Source: Cyanophora paradoxa
Taxonomy: Eukaryota; Glaucocystophyceae; Cyanophorales; Cyanophoraceae
Direction: 5' to 3'
Assembly: GCA_004431415.1 (NCBI GenBank)
Contig: QPMI01000095.1
Coordinates: 310,001-374,000 of the forward strand
Length of the DNA stretch: 64,000 nucleotides
Below are positions 21,194-32,375 of this stretch, piece after piece; within the stretch, counting starts at the first letter, position 1, and each line of letters begins with the position of its first letter. The notes beneath the pieces were generated by a model. That model saw nothing but the letters and a program-made list of their open reading frames with translations, was not told the DNA's origin and did not search any database. The translations under genes were made by a program, and so were the position numbers.

Positions 21194-23811
21194 ATGCTCG
21201 ACAAGCAGCTGCACGTCCTCGTCTCCTCGTCGGCGGACCTGCTGGCGCAGCACTTCGACGAGGATGCGCCTAGCACCGCCGCGGCTTCGCCCGGGGGGCG
21301 GCAGGCGCCGGCGGCGGGCGGCGGCGCCGGGGCCAACCGCAAGGCGGGCATGGCGCGCAAGAAGTCGATCGCCGAGTCGATGCTGCAGGGCGTGGCGGCG
21401 TTCCGGCTCGAGGTGCGCGGCCGCGGGCACGGGGGCGGGCCTCGCGGGGGGCCGACGGGCTCGGGCGCAGGTCCCCGTGGAGAGCATCGCGACGGTGACG
21501 ACGCCGTGGGCCCCAGAGAAGTGCGCCGGGCCCTGCGGGGCGCCCGGCGCCCCTCACCGACTGCGCAGGCCGCTGCGGTACGCCGAGCGCAAGGGGACGC
21601 GGGTGCGGAGCCCCCCCCCCCCCCTTTGCGGAGGAGGCGCGGGGCGTGCCGGGTAGCGAGGGGGCGGGCAGGTGCTCTTCACGGAGGACTGCCAGGCGGT
21701 GCTGCAGGCGGGGACGGCGTCGATCCCAGCGGCGGAGGCGCCGGCGGGGCTGGAGGAGGCGTTCGAGGCGCCGGACCACACGCAGGTCCTCCGCGTCTCC
21801 GTCGTCGACGAGGCCGGCCTCTTCCTCCTCACCCTCCGGAGCCCCAAGCTCTTCGCCAAGGCCTTCTTCTACTGGGCCTGCGAGTTCCTCGCGGGGGCGG
21901 GGGCGGGGCGGGGCGACGAGGCGGGGGGCGCCGAGGGCGAGTCCTTCGACGCCATCCTCCACTGGCTCCTCGTGAGGGAGACGGAGCGGCAGCTCGGGCA
22001 GGCCGAGGCCGACCGCATCCTCGGCGGCGCCTCCTCCGACGCCTCCGCCGCGCCGCGCCCCGGCGCCCCCGGTGAGGAGGGCGCCGACGAGGAGGGGCCC
22101 CCGCTCGCCCGCGGCATCGCCGGCGCCGGCGCCAAGGGCGGCAAGGTCAGCATGCACGGGCATCCCCCCGGCAGCGCCGGCGCTCCTCGGAGCGGGCGCT
22201 CACTCGCCGCGCAGGAGAGCGCGCACGCGGTGGAGACGCGGATGCTGAGGACGGCGGGGGCCGCGATCTCGGCGGTGCCCGGCCTCGCGCTCGCCTCCCG
22301 TGATCCCCGCCCGACCTCTCGCCCGCGGCAGGCGCGCTCGCTGCACGCCGAGCCGATGACGCAGTGGCGCTTCCGCGGGTCGAACCAGAACTGCATGTGC
22401 CACTCGCGCAGCGACGGGCCCTTCAACCCGCCCATCTTCCGCGGCCAAGTCACCATCCGGGTGCGCCCCCGCCGACCGGCCTGCGCCCGGGCCTGGCCGC
22501 GCCGGCGGGTGACGCTGCGCAGGCGCCGGCGCACATCACGGCGAACTACATCCTCGAGCCGTCGGCGCGGGCGCGGTGGGACCACCTGTGCCAGCGGCTG
22601 GCGGTCGTGCACGAGATCGACCGGCACCACCGCGTCGAGCGCCTCTCCGAGCTCACCGTCCTCGAGGGCCACGCCCCCAACGACGTCCGCCACCCGCCCC
22701 GCCCCGCCCCGCCGGCCGCCCCCGCGCCCCGGCCTCTGATGACGCGAGGCGGGCGGCAGTACTTCATGGTGACCGGCTGTAAGCTCTTCCCGCAGGAGAA
22801 GACGGTGAGCTCGCGTGCCCTCGCCGCCGCGCCGTGAGCCGACTTGGGGCGCAGTACGTGATAGCTTCGCGGTCGGTCGGGAAGCACCCCGACAACGAGG
22901 CGCCGATCCCCGGGTTCACGCGGGCGGAGGCGACCCTGATGGCCTTTCTCGTCCTCGCCGTCACCCCGGCCACCTGCCAGGTGCCCCTCAGCGCCGAAAC
23001 TCGTCTTCCCCCTAGTCCCCCGCGCGCTCGCGCTGCTAACCAGCCCGCCCCGCGCCTCTTCTCGCCAGGTCACCGCCTACTTCCAGGGTGCGCCCCGCGC
23101 GCGCGGGGGCGCGGGAGGGGCAGGGGGCGGCGGGGGCTGATGGTGCGGGGGTGGGCAGTGGCGTACAAGGGCGTGCTGCCGAAGGTGGTGGAGCACGCGC
23201 TGACGGACGGCCGCCTGACGTGCCTCGTCGACCTCCGCGACGTCCTCCGCTCCGAGATCATCTCCAAGTCGTACCCCCGCACGGGGCCCTTCACGAAGCA
23301 CATGCAGCGGGACGGGGAGGCGCAGAACGCCAAGCCCGTGACCCTCCGCGCCATCCTTAAGCTCGCCCGCGTCCTCTCCCGCTGGAAGGCCGTCGGCAAG
23401 GAGGGCGAGCACGGCCACCCCCACGCTCCGCCCCACGCCCCCTCCCCGGGCCCCGCCCCCGGCCCCGCCCCGGGCCCAGGCGCCCCGCAGGCCCTGCCCC
23501 CGGTCCGGCCTCCCCCAAGCGGCAGCAACCTCGCCGCCGCGGGCGGCGGAGGGGCGATGGCGCCCACCGGCGGCCCCCGGCGCGCCGTCTCGCGGGCGGC
23601 AGTCTCGCCGGGTCTGGCGGCGCCCCTCGGGCCGCGGTCCGTGAGCACGCCGAACCTCTCGGAGACGCCGGCCCCGGGGTTCGGGCGACCGCCCCGGGCC
23701 CCCCACGGGACCCTCGGGACGACCTCGGGCCCCATCAACGCGCTCACCAAGCTGCCCCCCGCCACAGGCGCCACCCGCTCCCGCTATTTCGCCCCTCCCC
23801 AGCGCATGTGA
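21194..23811 (+). CDS. START-domain-like lipid-binding protein with disordered tail
   Basis: The start is MLDKQLHVLVSSSADLLAQH, followed by a basic helical segment (RKKSIAESMLQGVAAFRLE). A middle region with VLRVSVVDEAGLFLLTLRSP and LFAKAFFYWACEFLA may be a PH-like or other globular domain. A START-type segment follows: ITANYILEPSARARWDHLCQ, EIDRHHRVERLSELTVLEGH, YFMVTGCKLFPQEKT, YVIASRSVGKHPDNEAP and VAYKGVLPKVVEHALTDGRL. After the helix IISKSYPRTGPFTKHMQ come about 150 Pro/Ala/Ser/Gly-rich residues with phospho-site-like STPNLSETP. The VAYKGVLPKVVEH block resembles VDYKGILSRGVEDFF in the neighbouring PH-START gene, so both share the fold, though overall similarity is low. Intracellular lipid transfer or sensing is inferred. 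Exons are joined by GT or GC introns of 50-100 bases. It converges on the PH-START gene. Confidence 0.65.
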
Positions 23812-24038
23812 GCCGTTTCTTCCCTCTCCCTCGCCACTGCGCCCCTTTAGTCTCTCGTTCCGAGCTCGCATGCACGCCTAGAACCTCTGCTTCGCGATCG
23901 CCAGCTGCAATTCCGTATACGTGCACCCAGCAGCATCCATCTTCAATGAAGCCTTTCAGATGTGCGGGCGCGCCGCAGTGCCGCAGTGCCGATCCCTGCA
24001 CGCTTTCGTTGTGCCATCAAACTTGCAGAGAGGGTGAG

Positions 24039-26977
24039 CTAGCGGGCGGAGAGAGGGGCGGGAGGGGCGGGGCCCGGGAGGGCGCCGAAGCCCGGGCTGC
24101 GGGGCCCGCCGGAGTGGGAGCGGTCGGTGAGGGGCCCGCCGGGGAGGAGGAGCGAGGGGCGACGGAAGGAGGGGGCGAAGAGGGAGGGGCGCGGGGGCGG
24201 GGCGCGGGGCGGGGGCTTGGCCTTGGGCTCGTGGCCTCGGAGGCGCCTGAGGAGCTCCTCCTCGTGGCGGCGGCGGGCGATGCGGCGCCAGAAGAGGACG
24301 ATGCCGATCATGCGGGTGACCATCCAGAAGTAGCGGTAGACCTGCTCCCGGCTCTGCATCGCCACCCGCTTCCGCTGCTCCCCCTCGTTGCGCGGCTCCT
24401 TCTTCTGCTCCCAGTAGCCCGGCCACACCCCCGGGTCGTAGTGCTCGTTCTGCCGCCCCGTCGGCCCCGGGCGCGGGGACGGCGGGGGCGGGGGGCGGGG
24501 GGCGGACGGAGGAGGCGGCCTCGGCGACGGCGAGGCGGCGGAGGGAGGCGATGCAGAGGGGCCGGACCTGGCGGAAGAAGTCCTCCACGCCCCGCGAGAG
24601 GATCCCCTTGTAGTCCACCTGCGCCACGTACACCACCTCGCACGACTCTGCGCACCCGTCGCACCCCACCCCGCCCCGCCAAGCCCGCCCCAGGGGGCCC
24701 CCGCACCGAAGCCGGGCCCCGGGCGGATACAGAAGCCCGAGGTGAGGAGCTCGCCGCGGATGTACTCCTTCAGGGGCGACACCCGGTCGTGCGTCACCGA
24801 GAAGCTCCCCACCAGCAGCTCCCCCTGCGGCCCCCGCCCCGCCCGTGAGGCCCCCGCCCCCCGCCCGCGCCGCGCCCCGCCGCACCGTGTGCGCGTCCTT
24901 CCGCCACGACGAGAGGAGGCAGAAGTCCCGGCACTTGTACCCTGCAGGGGCCGTCGGCACGCGCCGCTCGTACGCTCCGGGGGCGGGGGCAGGGCGGGGC
25001 GGACCGGGGTACATGAGGTGCTCGGCGAGGTAGGTGATGCGGTGGCGCTCGTCGAGCTGCGCCACTGTCGAGGCGAGGTCCACGAGCGGGTCCCACGCCT
25101 TGCGCCCTTCCGTCTCCCACAGCAGCCGGAAGAGCGTCGAGGGCGGGGCCTTGATGTGCCCCACCCCACGCACGATGTCCGGGGTGTTGGGGGCGGCGGC
25201 GGGCCCTGAGGGGCGGCGGCAGTAGACGCGGACGCCGTCCTTGAAAGTGACGAGCTTCCAGGCGGGGTCCCCCTCGTTGGCGACCTCCTCGGCGAGGCGC
25301 GCCAGCATCACGTCCGCCTGCTTCATCAGCTTGAACACGTTGTTCGCCCCGAGGCTCGACTGCGCGTGCGCCGCCGCCCCGCCCCGCTCCGCGCTGCGCT
25401 CCTGGTCGCGGGCGAGGAGCCACTGGATGATCTTGTCGCCCTCCTTGGCGTCGGCGGCGCTCGAGTAGGGGACGGCGTGCGCGGCCTCGCGCTCGAGGGC
25501 CGCCTCGGGGTCCCGGTGGCCGGCGGCGAGGGCGGCCGCCCAGCGGTGGAAGTCCCGCGCCGCCTTCTTCTGCGACCGCATGCACGCCGCGAAGACCCCC
25601 GCCTCGCCCACCACCGCCGCCTCCTGCCGCCCCCATCAGCGCCCCCGCCCCGGGGCGGGGCGGGGCGGGGGGGCGGGCCTCGAGGGCGCCGGTGTCGGGG
25701 TGCTGGACGAGGTGGGTGGAGAGGCCGGGGAGGGAGCCCTCGGCGGCGCGCAGGTCCACCCCGAGCACCCGCCCCACGTCCCCCGCCAGCAGCAGCACCG
25801 GCGCCGCCCCCGACGAGAGCCCCGCCCGCTTCTCCTTCACCACCACGTACCGCACCTCGCGCCCCGCGAACCTGCGCCCCGCGGCCCCCCCTCAGACGCC
25901 GAGACCCCGACCCAGGCCGAAGAAGAAGCTCGCACCGCGCAGACTGCACAGGCCGCGCCGCCGCCGCCGCCGCCGCCACGCTGCCCACCGCACCGCCGCC
26001 GCCGTGTCGCTCGCTGGGGCTCCGGGGCACGCTGCCGGCCTCACGGGGCCCGCCGGAGCTCTGGAGGAGGGCCCGGCGCACGGCCGCGCTCCCGGGGCGC
26101 GGCGACTGGGCGCCCGGCGGGCCAACCTCGGCCCCTCGGGGAGGGCGGCGAGCTGGGGCGCGGGGGGCCGGCGGGGCGGCGGGCGGTGGCGGGCGGGCGC
26201 CCGGCGGGGAGACCTCGCGGGAGGCCGGCCTGCCGGGGCCTTCCCCGCCCCGGCTGCTCAGCGCCCTCGGCGAGGACTCGGGCGCCCCCCGCGAGGAGCG
26301 CGCCGAGTTCGGCGGCCGCCCCGCGCGACGCGGCGAGCCCGCGGAGACCGTCCGCGGGGGCGGGTGGGGGTACGGGTGGAGCGGCGAGGGGGAGAAGGGG
26401 GAGTCCATGTCGGCGGGGGAGGCCCCGCGGCGCCAGATCTGGACCTCACCCGCGGTAGCTGGCCGCCGCGGCGCGCTGCTCGGCGGGCCGTGCATCTGCC
26501 GCACGGGCGACGGCGAGCGGCCGCGCTGGAAGACGTCCCACGCCACCATCAGCGCTGCGGCCCCCCGGCAGCGCCCGGCGCGAATCAGCACGGCGCCCCA
26601 CTCGGACACAGCGGCGCGCCGCTGCCGCCGACGACTTCTGACGCAAGACATAAGCAGCGCGCACGAAGAGACGTGACGTAAGCGTCTGCCAGCGCCTGGT
26701 GGATCCGCTTGGCCTCGAACTCTTGCATCCGCTGCCCCAGGTAGTCCGCCTTTTGAGGCTGCCGGGCGCTGGAATTCATCCCCTCGCTAGGGCCCGCTGA
26801 ATGGCCCCTCGGGGTCGACGGAGTCGAGGGTAACATGGAGCGCCGAGGTGAGCCAAAACCAGGCGGGGCCAGAGGGGGGACGAGCGGCGCCGGCGGAGGG
26901 GAGCGCTGCGGCGACTCGAGCACCAGCTGGTCGAGCTCCCGCATCGCTGCGCCCGGCGCTCGCGGGCTGCCGGTCAT
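24039..26977 (-). CDS. PH-START domain protein (EDR2-like architecture) with C-terminal hydrophobic segment
   Basis: The N-terminus is MTGSPRAPGAAMRELDQLVL, then a Ser/Pro-rich region and KADYLGQRMQEFEAKRIHQA. After a long disordered stretch a PH domain is visible: REVRYVVVKEKRAGLSS, APVLLLAGDVGRVLGVDLR and the closing helix KKAARDFHRWAAALAAGH. A START domain follows: WKLVTFKDGVRVYCRRPSG, IVRGVGHIKAPPSTLFRLLW, WDPLVDLASTVAQLDERHRI, RDFCLLSSWRKD and VVYVAQVDYKGILSRGVEDF. Near the end, QVYRYFWMVTRMIGIVLFW is a single hydrophobic segment followed by a basic stretch, which could anchor the protein in a membrane. The plant EDR2 C-terminal DUF1336 was not found. Likely role (inference): lipid sensing or transfer at a membrane. 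The stop is at 24041-24039; the start diverges from the BNR gene. Confidence 0.75.
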
Positions 26978-27284
26978 GCCTTGCGCTGCAGCTCGCTGCT
27001 ATCTTGGGCGCTTCGGGTTGACGGTCGGGTCTGATAAGCTTCAGAAAGAGCTGCTGAGCACGGAGCTGCAGACCTGCTGGATCTCTAGATCTGGTGGTTC
27101 TGCGCTTGTCTGCCGGTACCCCCCGCCCCTCCGGCCCCCCTCCCCGCAACAGCGTCGCTGCTGGAGTCAGCAGCTGGACTCAGCATATTAGCTCGCTGCC
27201 TTCCTGAGTGTGTCTATTGCTTTCTCTCTCTCTCTCTTTTTGGAGCCTGCAGCGGAGACGTGCGCGTACTCAGTATACGCAGCG
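26978..27284. promoter_or_regulatory. Divergent intergenic region with CT-rich tract
   Basis: About 300 bases. A pyrimidine run of TC dinucleotides followed by T5 lies at 27221-27242, about 40 bases before the BNR gene start codon. It could be a core-promoter pyrimidine tract or the end of a 5' UTR intron (a CTGCAG follows). Confidence 0.4.
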
Positions 27285-28685
27285 ATGGGCGAGCTCGTCG
27301 TCGGAACCGTGCGCGGCTTGTTCCGCGTCTCGCTCAGCGGGGGCGCTCCGAGCGTCACGGCCGCCGGAGAGGTGTTGCGGGAAGCATGGATAAGCCACAT
27401 CGCCGTCGACGGCGGACAGACGCTTGCAGCGGTGATGAAGCTTGCGCGGGTCCACAGGATGTATGACCGCGCCACGTACGAGCTTGGCGCCAACGCCGGG
27501 CGGGAGGGACTTTATCTGGTTGAGGGAGGGTCGACGTCGAGCTCGAGTGAGAGGCGGCTGCTGGCGGGGGACGTGAAGGCGTGTGCCCTCTCGGCGGACC
27601 CGCGCTTCCCCGTGATGTACGCGGGCTTGGAGCCGGCGGCGGTGCAGCGGAGCGTCGACGGCGGCGCGACGTGGCAGAACCTCGAGGCGCTGCAACGGGT
27701 GCCGTCGCGGGGTCGCTGGACCTTCCCCGTCCCACCCCATCAACCCCACGTCCTAAGCCTCGATCTCCTTCCCACGTGGGACGCTGTACGTAACGCTGCG
27801 CCCTACCGTCCGCTGCCTGCACTTGGCTGCTGAAGCGGGCGGGGCCGGGGTGCGCAGAGCCAGGCGCCCGGGAAAGACCTCCTCGTGTGGCCTCCTCGAG
27901 CTCCTGCGGGGCTGGGCGCAACATCTGACGGCGGGAGCGCAGGTCGGCGTCGAAGTGGGCGGCGTCTTCCGATCGGGCAACGCTGGGGAGAGCTTCTCTG
28001 AGCACAACGGGCCTGCCATGCAGGGCAAGGAGGACGTGCACAGCTGCCGGCCCGACCCGCACCGCCCGGGCCGCTGGTACGCAGTGACGGGCTACGGCTT
28101 CTTCCGCACGGAGACGGCGGGAGAGCGCTGGGAGCGCGTCTCCACGGGCGGCGGCGGCTACTGCGTCGGTGCCGCCCCGCCCTGCCGCCCGCCCCCGCGC
28201 AGCCCGCACCCTCACGGGCCGGGACGGCAGGCCTCGCCGTGTGCCCCTCCGTGGAGGACACGGTGCACCGAGCCTGGCGCCGCCCCGCTCCGCCCCGGCG
28301 GCCGCTCACGCCGCGGGCAGCTGGCGGTGACCTCGGCGGACTCGCCTCCAGGCGTCGGCAACGCCGTGGTGTCGATCTCCCGCGACGGCGGGCGCTCCTT
28401 CAGGCGCGGGCGGGCGCCGGGGCGCGCCCGGCCTCCCCGGCATGCCGCTGATGGCGGCGGGCTGGCAGGGTGCTGGAGTGCGGGGAGCGGCTGGAGGCGA
28501 CGCCGGTGCCGCTGTGGGTGGGGGGGACGCTGGTGGTGGGGGCGATGGTGGGCGGCTCGCCCTCGCGGGGCGCGCTGCTGCGGGTGAGCGGGGACGGGGG
28601 GCGCCTGGAGCGCCTCTGCGAGCTCCCCGCCGGCGTCACCTGCCTCGCCGCCCGCGGCTCCTCCCCCAGCTCCGTCATGCACTAG
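27285..28685 (+). CDS. BNR/Asp-box beta-propeller protein (sialidase/photosystem-assembly-like fold)
   Basis: The exons show repeated Asp-box turns (SxDxGxTW type): QRSVDGGATWQNL near 27650, VFRSGNAGESFSEH near 27970, FFRTETAGERWERVS near 28110, VSISRDGGRSFRRG near 28375 and RVSGDGGRLERL near 28585. The first blade begins MGELVVGTVRGLFRVSLSGG, typical of WD40/YVTN/BNR-like propellers ('exo-alpha-sialidase-like'). Strands such as HSCRPDPHRPGRWYAVTGYG and LWVGGTLVVGAM fit repeated blades. No sialidase RIP motif or catalytic Tyr/Glu set is visible, so an enzyme activity is not supported; a binding scaffold is more likely. No signal peptide is apparent. The start at 27285 begins the first strand directly. 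The stop is TAG after SSVMH. It converges on the kinase-phosphatase gene. Confidence 0.75.
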
Positions 28686-28981
28686 CACCCGCCCCGCCCC
28701 CCGCCCCAGCGCGCGCCCCCGCCCCCCATCAGCGTGGCCAGTTATTTCATTAGCCGCATGGATTCGGTGTGTGCGAATTTATTGGTCAGGCGGGGCCCTC
28801 GAGCTCGCCCCCGCCCCAAGCCCGCCCGTCGCGTACCAGGGATCTCTCGAGAGCGCTCGTTGAACCCTGTAACGTGTGCTGGGTCTACACTGCAGCTGGG
28901 TGCGATAGTACCGTTGAAAGAAAGGCATCAAAAAAAGCGGCGAGGCGGCAAAAGAAGGGGGCTAGCGGTGCACGGGGGGCG

Positions 28982-31900
28982 CTAGGAGAGGACGACGGTG
29001 CGGGTGAGGATGGAGGGCGGTGCGAAGGAGGGGGCGTCGGAGGCGGCGGAGGGGCGGCGGGAGAGGGGCCCCGGGGCGCGGCAGGCGGCGCAGAAGTCGA
29101 AGGCGACCTCGAGCTCGCAGGTCACGGGGCGGTGGCCCGACGTCCGCACCCCGCCCACCGAGCGGTAGCGCAGCGGCACGATGCCCGGCCCCTGCTGCAC
29201 CCCCTCTGGCGCCTCCCGGAAGGCGTAGAGCACGCGGTCCGTCCAGGCGGGGGTACGCTGCAGTTCAGAAACACGTAGCACAGTCATTAAGATGAATGAT
29301 ACGAGCTGATGATGACCGCACCTGCTTGGGCCCGGTGTCGTAGAGATCGGCCTCGAGGTCGAGCTTGTAGTTGGGGGGGAAAGCGATGGGGGCCTCGTGG
29401 AAGGAGGGGAAGGCGCGGCCGGCGCGCATCTCGGCGAGCAGCTGGTCGGCCTCGAGGAGCGCGCCCAGCGAGCCCGGCCGCTCCAGCAGCGCCAGGGCCT
29501 CCGCCCGCGACACCCCCGCCAGCCGGTAGTTCAGGTCCCCCAGCCACACCACCCGCTCGAAGCGCTCCGAGGCGCCTGCGGCGACCGAGGGCGCCGCAGC
29601 GCGCCAGGCCTCCATGCCGCCGTCGGCAGGGGAGGGCGCTGAGGAGCGGGGCGGGCTCAGCAGCGGCGCCGAGGCGGTGCGGGAGGCGGCGGAGAGCGGG
29701 TGCGGCGCCGCGCTCGGCGGCGGCGTGGAGCGGGCGGCGTACAGGGGCCCCGAGGGGGCGGAGCCGAGCTGCGAGCCGGGGGAGACGGCGGGGGAGGCGG
29801 CGGGGGGTGACAGGCGCGGGCCGCTGTACGCCGGCTCCGAGGCGAGGGGCCGCAGGAAGGGCGAGGAGGAGGGGCGCGCCGGGGTGGGGAGGTCGGAGGG
29901 GCTCAGGAGGGGCGGGGCCGGGGGCGCAAAGGAGGCGGAGCGGGCCGGGGTGTAGGAGGCGGGGCGGGCGGGGGTGTAGGTGGCGGGGGCGCCGGTGAGG
30001 GAGGAGGGCGTCGAGGCGCGCGACGAGGAGGCCGAGGCCGGCGACGAGGGCGGCGCCGAGCTCGAGAGCGAGGGGGCCGGGACGAGGGCGCGCAGGAGGG
30101 CCCCCTCGGGGCCCCCGGAGGCGGCGGGGCAGGGCCGCGGGGCGAGGGAGAGGGCGGCGTTGATGCGGTGGAACATCTGCCGGCGGGGGCGCGTCAGACG
30201 GGGCGGCCCCGGTCTCGGGGGGCTAGGGCGGGCGGGCCTCGTTGCGGGGCTCCGGGGCGGGCCCCGAGGCGAGGTACGAGCAGACGAAGAGGAGGGAGGT
30301 GCAGCCGAGGGAGCAGGCGACGGCCACCGCGCCCTTGGTGCCCACGCCCCCGGGGCCCGTCGGCACCTTCGCCGTCTGCACGTTCGCCACGTGCGCCGCC
30401 AGCGGGCGCCGGGCGAAGAGCTGCGGGGGGCTGAGGGGGGCGGGGCGGGGGCGGCGGGGCGCGGGGCGCGGACGGCGATGTGGCAGGAGGGGAGGGCCTC
30501 GCGGGCGACGAGGCGGTAGCGGTCGGGCCCGAGCTCGGCGAGGAGGCGCTGCTCCCACTGCTCCGCCCCGGGGCCCGAGACCATCGCCCGCGAGATCGTC
30601 CGGTGGCACTGCTCGCTGCCCACCACCACGAGGTCCGCCTCCTGCTCGCCCCGTCCCGGCAGCAGCGCGGCGAGGCTGCCGGGGGGCGGGCGCCCCTGGA
30701 GGTTCCACGTGCAGGCGAAGAGGCGGAGGCGGCGGGTGGGGAGGAGGAAGGCGAGGTCCTCCGCCCCCTCCCCGCCCGCCCCGCAGGCCCGCGGCGTGGC
30801 CCCCGGCGTCGACGCGGCGCTCCCCGAGGCGGGGGCGGGGAAGGGGGGCGGGGCGGGGGCCGGGGGGCGGGGCCAGAGGCGGCGGCGGCGCTGGGCCTGG
30901 AGGGGCCCGGCGAGCCACTCGAGGCGCTCGCGGAGGACGTCGAAGGAGGCGCGCTTCGCCGGGCTCCGCTTCAGGCACTTCTTCATCAGGTCCCGCAGCA
31001 GGTCCGGGCACGAGGCCGGCACCTCCGGCTTCCGCCGCTCCGTCACGACCTGCCGCCCCGCTCGCCCCGCGCGCGGCCACGGGGCGGGGGGGCGGGGGCG
31101 GGCCTTGTGGGCGATGGCGAGGGGCTGCATGCCCTCCCAGGGGTGGGAGCCAGTGAGGAGGAAGCGGAGGATGCAGCCGAAGGACCAGACGTCGGCCGTC
31201 GCGCTGATCTGCGACTCCCCCGCCAGGATCTCGGGGCTGCTGTACGCGTCCCCGAAGGGCGTGAAGTCGGGCGTCCCCGAGACCCGCGTCTTGATCTCCT
31301 TGGAGATCCCGAAGTCGGCTATCTTGGGCGCGTGCTCCGCGTCCACCAGGATGTTCCGCGGGTTCTGCCCCCGCGCCTTGGCCCCGCGCGCCGCCGCTCG
31401 CGCGGGGGCGGGGTGGGGCGGGGCGCACGAGGTCCCTGTGGACGATCTGGGGCTTGCGGGCGTGCAGGTAGGCCATCCCCGAGGCGATCCCGTGCGCGAT
31501 CCGCACCACCTGCCGCCCCGCTCCAGCCCGCCCCGCCCCAGCGGCCCCCCAGCGGCGCGGGGCGCGCACCTCGGGGAGGTCGAGCGCCCCGCGCCGCTTC
31601 ACGTAGTCCGAGAGCGAGCCGTTCGCGGCCAGCTCCATGCAGAGCATGACCTCTCCCTGCGGGCCACAGCTCCAGCCCAGGAACCGCACGACATTCGAAT
31701 GCGCCAAGGTCCGTAGCATCGCCGCCTCGCGCGCCAGCATCGTTCTCTCCTCCTCAGCGTTCCGAGCAAGGCGCCCGTGCGAGCACTTGACGGCAACTGC
31801 GCGCTGCGCTCGCACGGCCGCTTCACAGCCGCTCACGGCCCAAGGGGACCGCACCGCTCTCTCCTCTGTACACACTGCGATAGATGAGCCCAAAGCCACC

Positions 31901-32038
31901 TGAGCCGATGATGTTCTTCGGGTCCAGGGCGAGCTCGCTGACGGGAATCACTGCGGTATGGAGAGTCAGCGGGGCGGGAGTCGTGTTCGCGGCAGCATGC
32001 AGCGCTTTATGGCCCCAGCGCACTAGCGCTAACGACAT
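28982..32038 (-). CDS. Protein kinase (TKL type)-inositol polyphosphate 5-phosphatase fusion
   Basis: One reading path links two enzyme domains. N-terminal kinase: LDPKNIIGSGGFGLIYRSVY glycine loop, VAVKCSHGRL (catalytic Lys), EAAMLRTLAHSNVVRFLGWS, HRDL joined over a GTGCGCC intron to NPRNILVD, DFGISKEI, SSPEILAGE and ADVWSFGCILRFLLTGSHPW. A linker follows. The 5-phosphatase has FACTWNLQGRPPPG, DLVVVGSEQCHRTISRAM, VGTKGAVAVACSLG, VVWLGDLNYRLAGVSR, FPPNYKLDLEADLYDTGPKQ and PAWTDRVLYAF, then TSGHRPVTCELEV. A disordered Ser/Pro insert of about 170 residues separates the two halves of the phosphatase. The family's terminal motif is normally SDHxPV; here Asp is Gly (codon GGC), while the catalytic His remains. 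The kinase has all key residues. Inferred role: a signalling protein acting on phosphoinositides or soluble inositol phosphates. The start at 32038 (MSLALVRWGHKALHAAANT) leads straight into the kinase. Confidence 0.88.
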
Positions 32039-32375
32039 GAGGCCTCGCGCATGCGCCGTTATGCAGCGCAGGGGTTGGGGGGCAGTTTAACCGGCGCACT
32101 TTCCTGCTCCAGCAGCGCAGGATGAAGCAGTGGCGGCGCTGGCGGTCCTGCTGAACCGCCAATGCCCGAGCCGGCGGCGGCAGGCCCGCCGCTGCTGGAC
32201 GGCATGGCCTGGCCGTCTACCCCCTCTCCCGCCCCTCCCCCCTCCCGGCAACCGGCTCTGCGTCTGCAGTAAACGTGACAGTAGAATCCGCTGCGAGCAG
32301 TTTGCAGTAAACGTGTGGACGTCGTTTCGAACAGTCTCGACAGCCAGGAATTCAAACCACCGCTACACGCACGCC
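32039..32375. promoter_or_regulatory. Divergent intergenic region, kinase-phosphatase / Lys-rich gene
   Basis: About 340 bases. It mixes GC-rich sequence with a more balanced part near 32270-32370. An open frame from 32130 continues into the next gene, so that gene could start earlier. No RNA gene or clear promoter element is seen. Confidence 0.35.
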
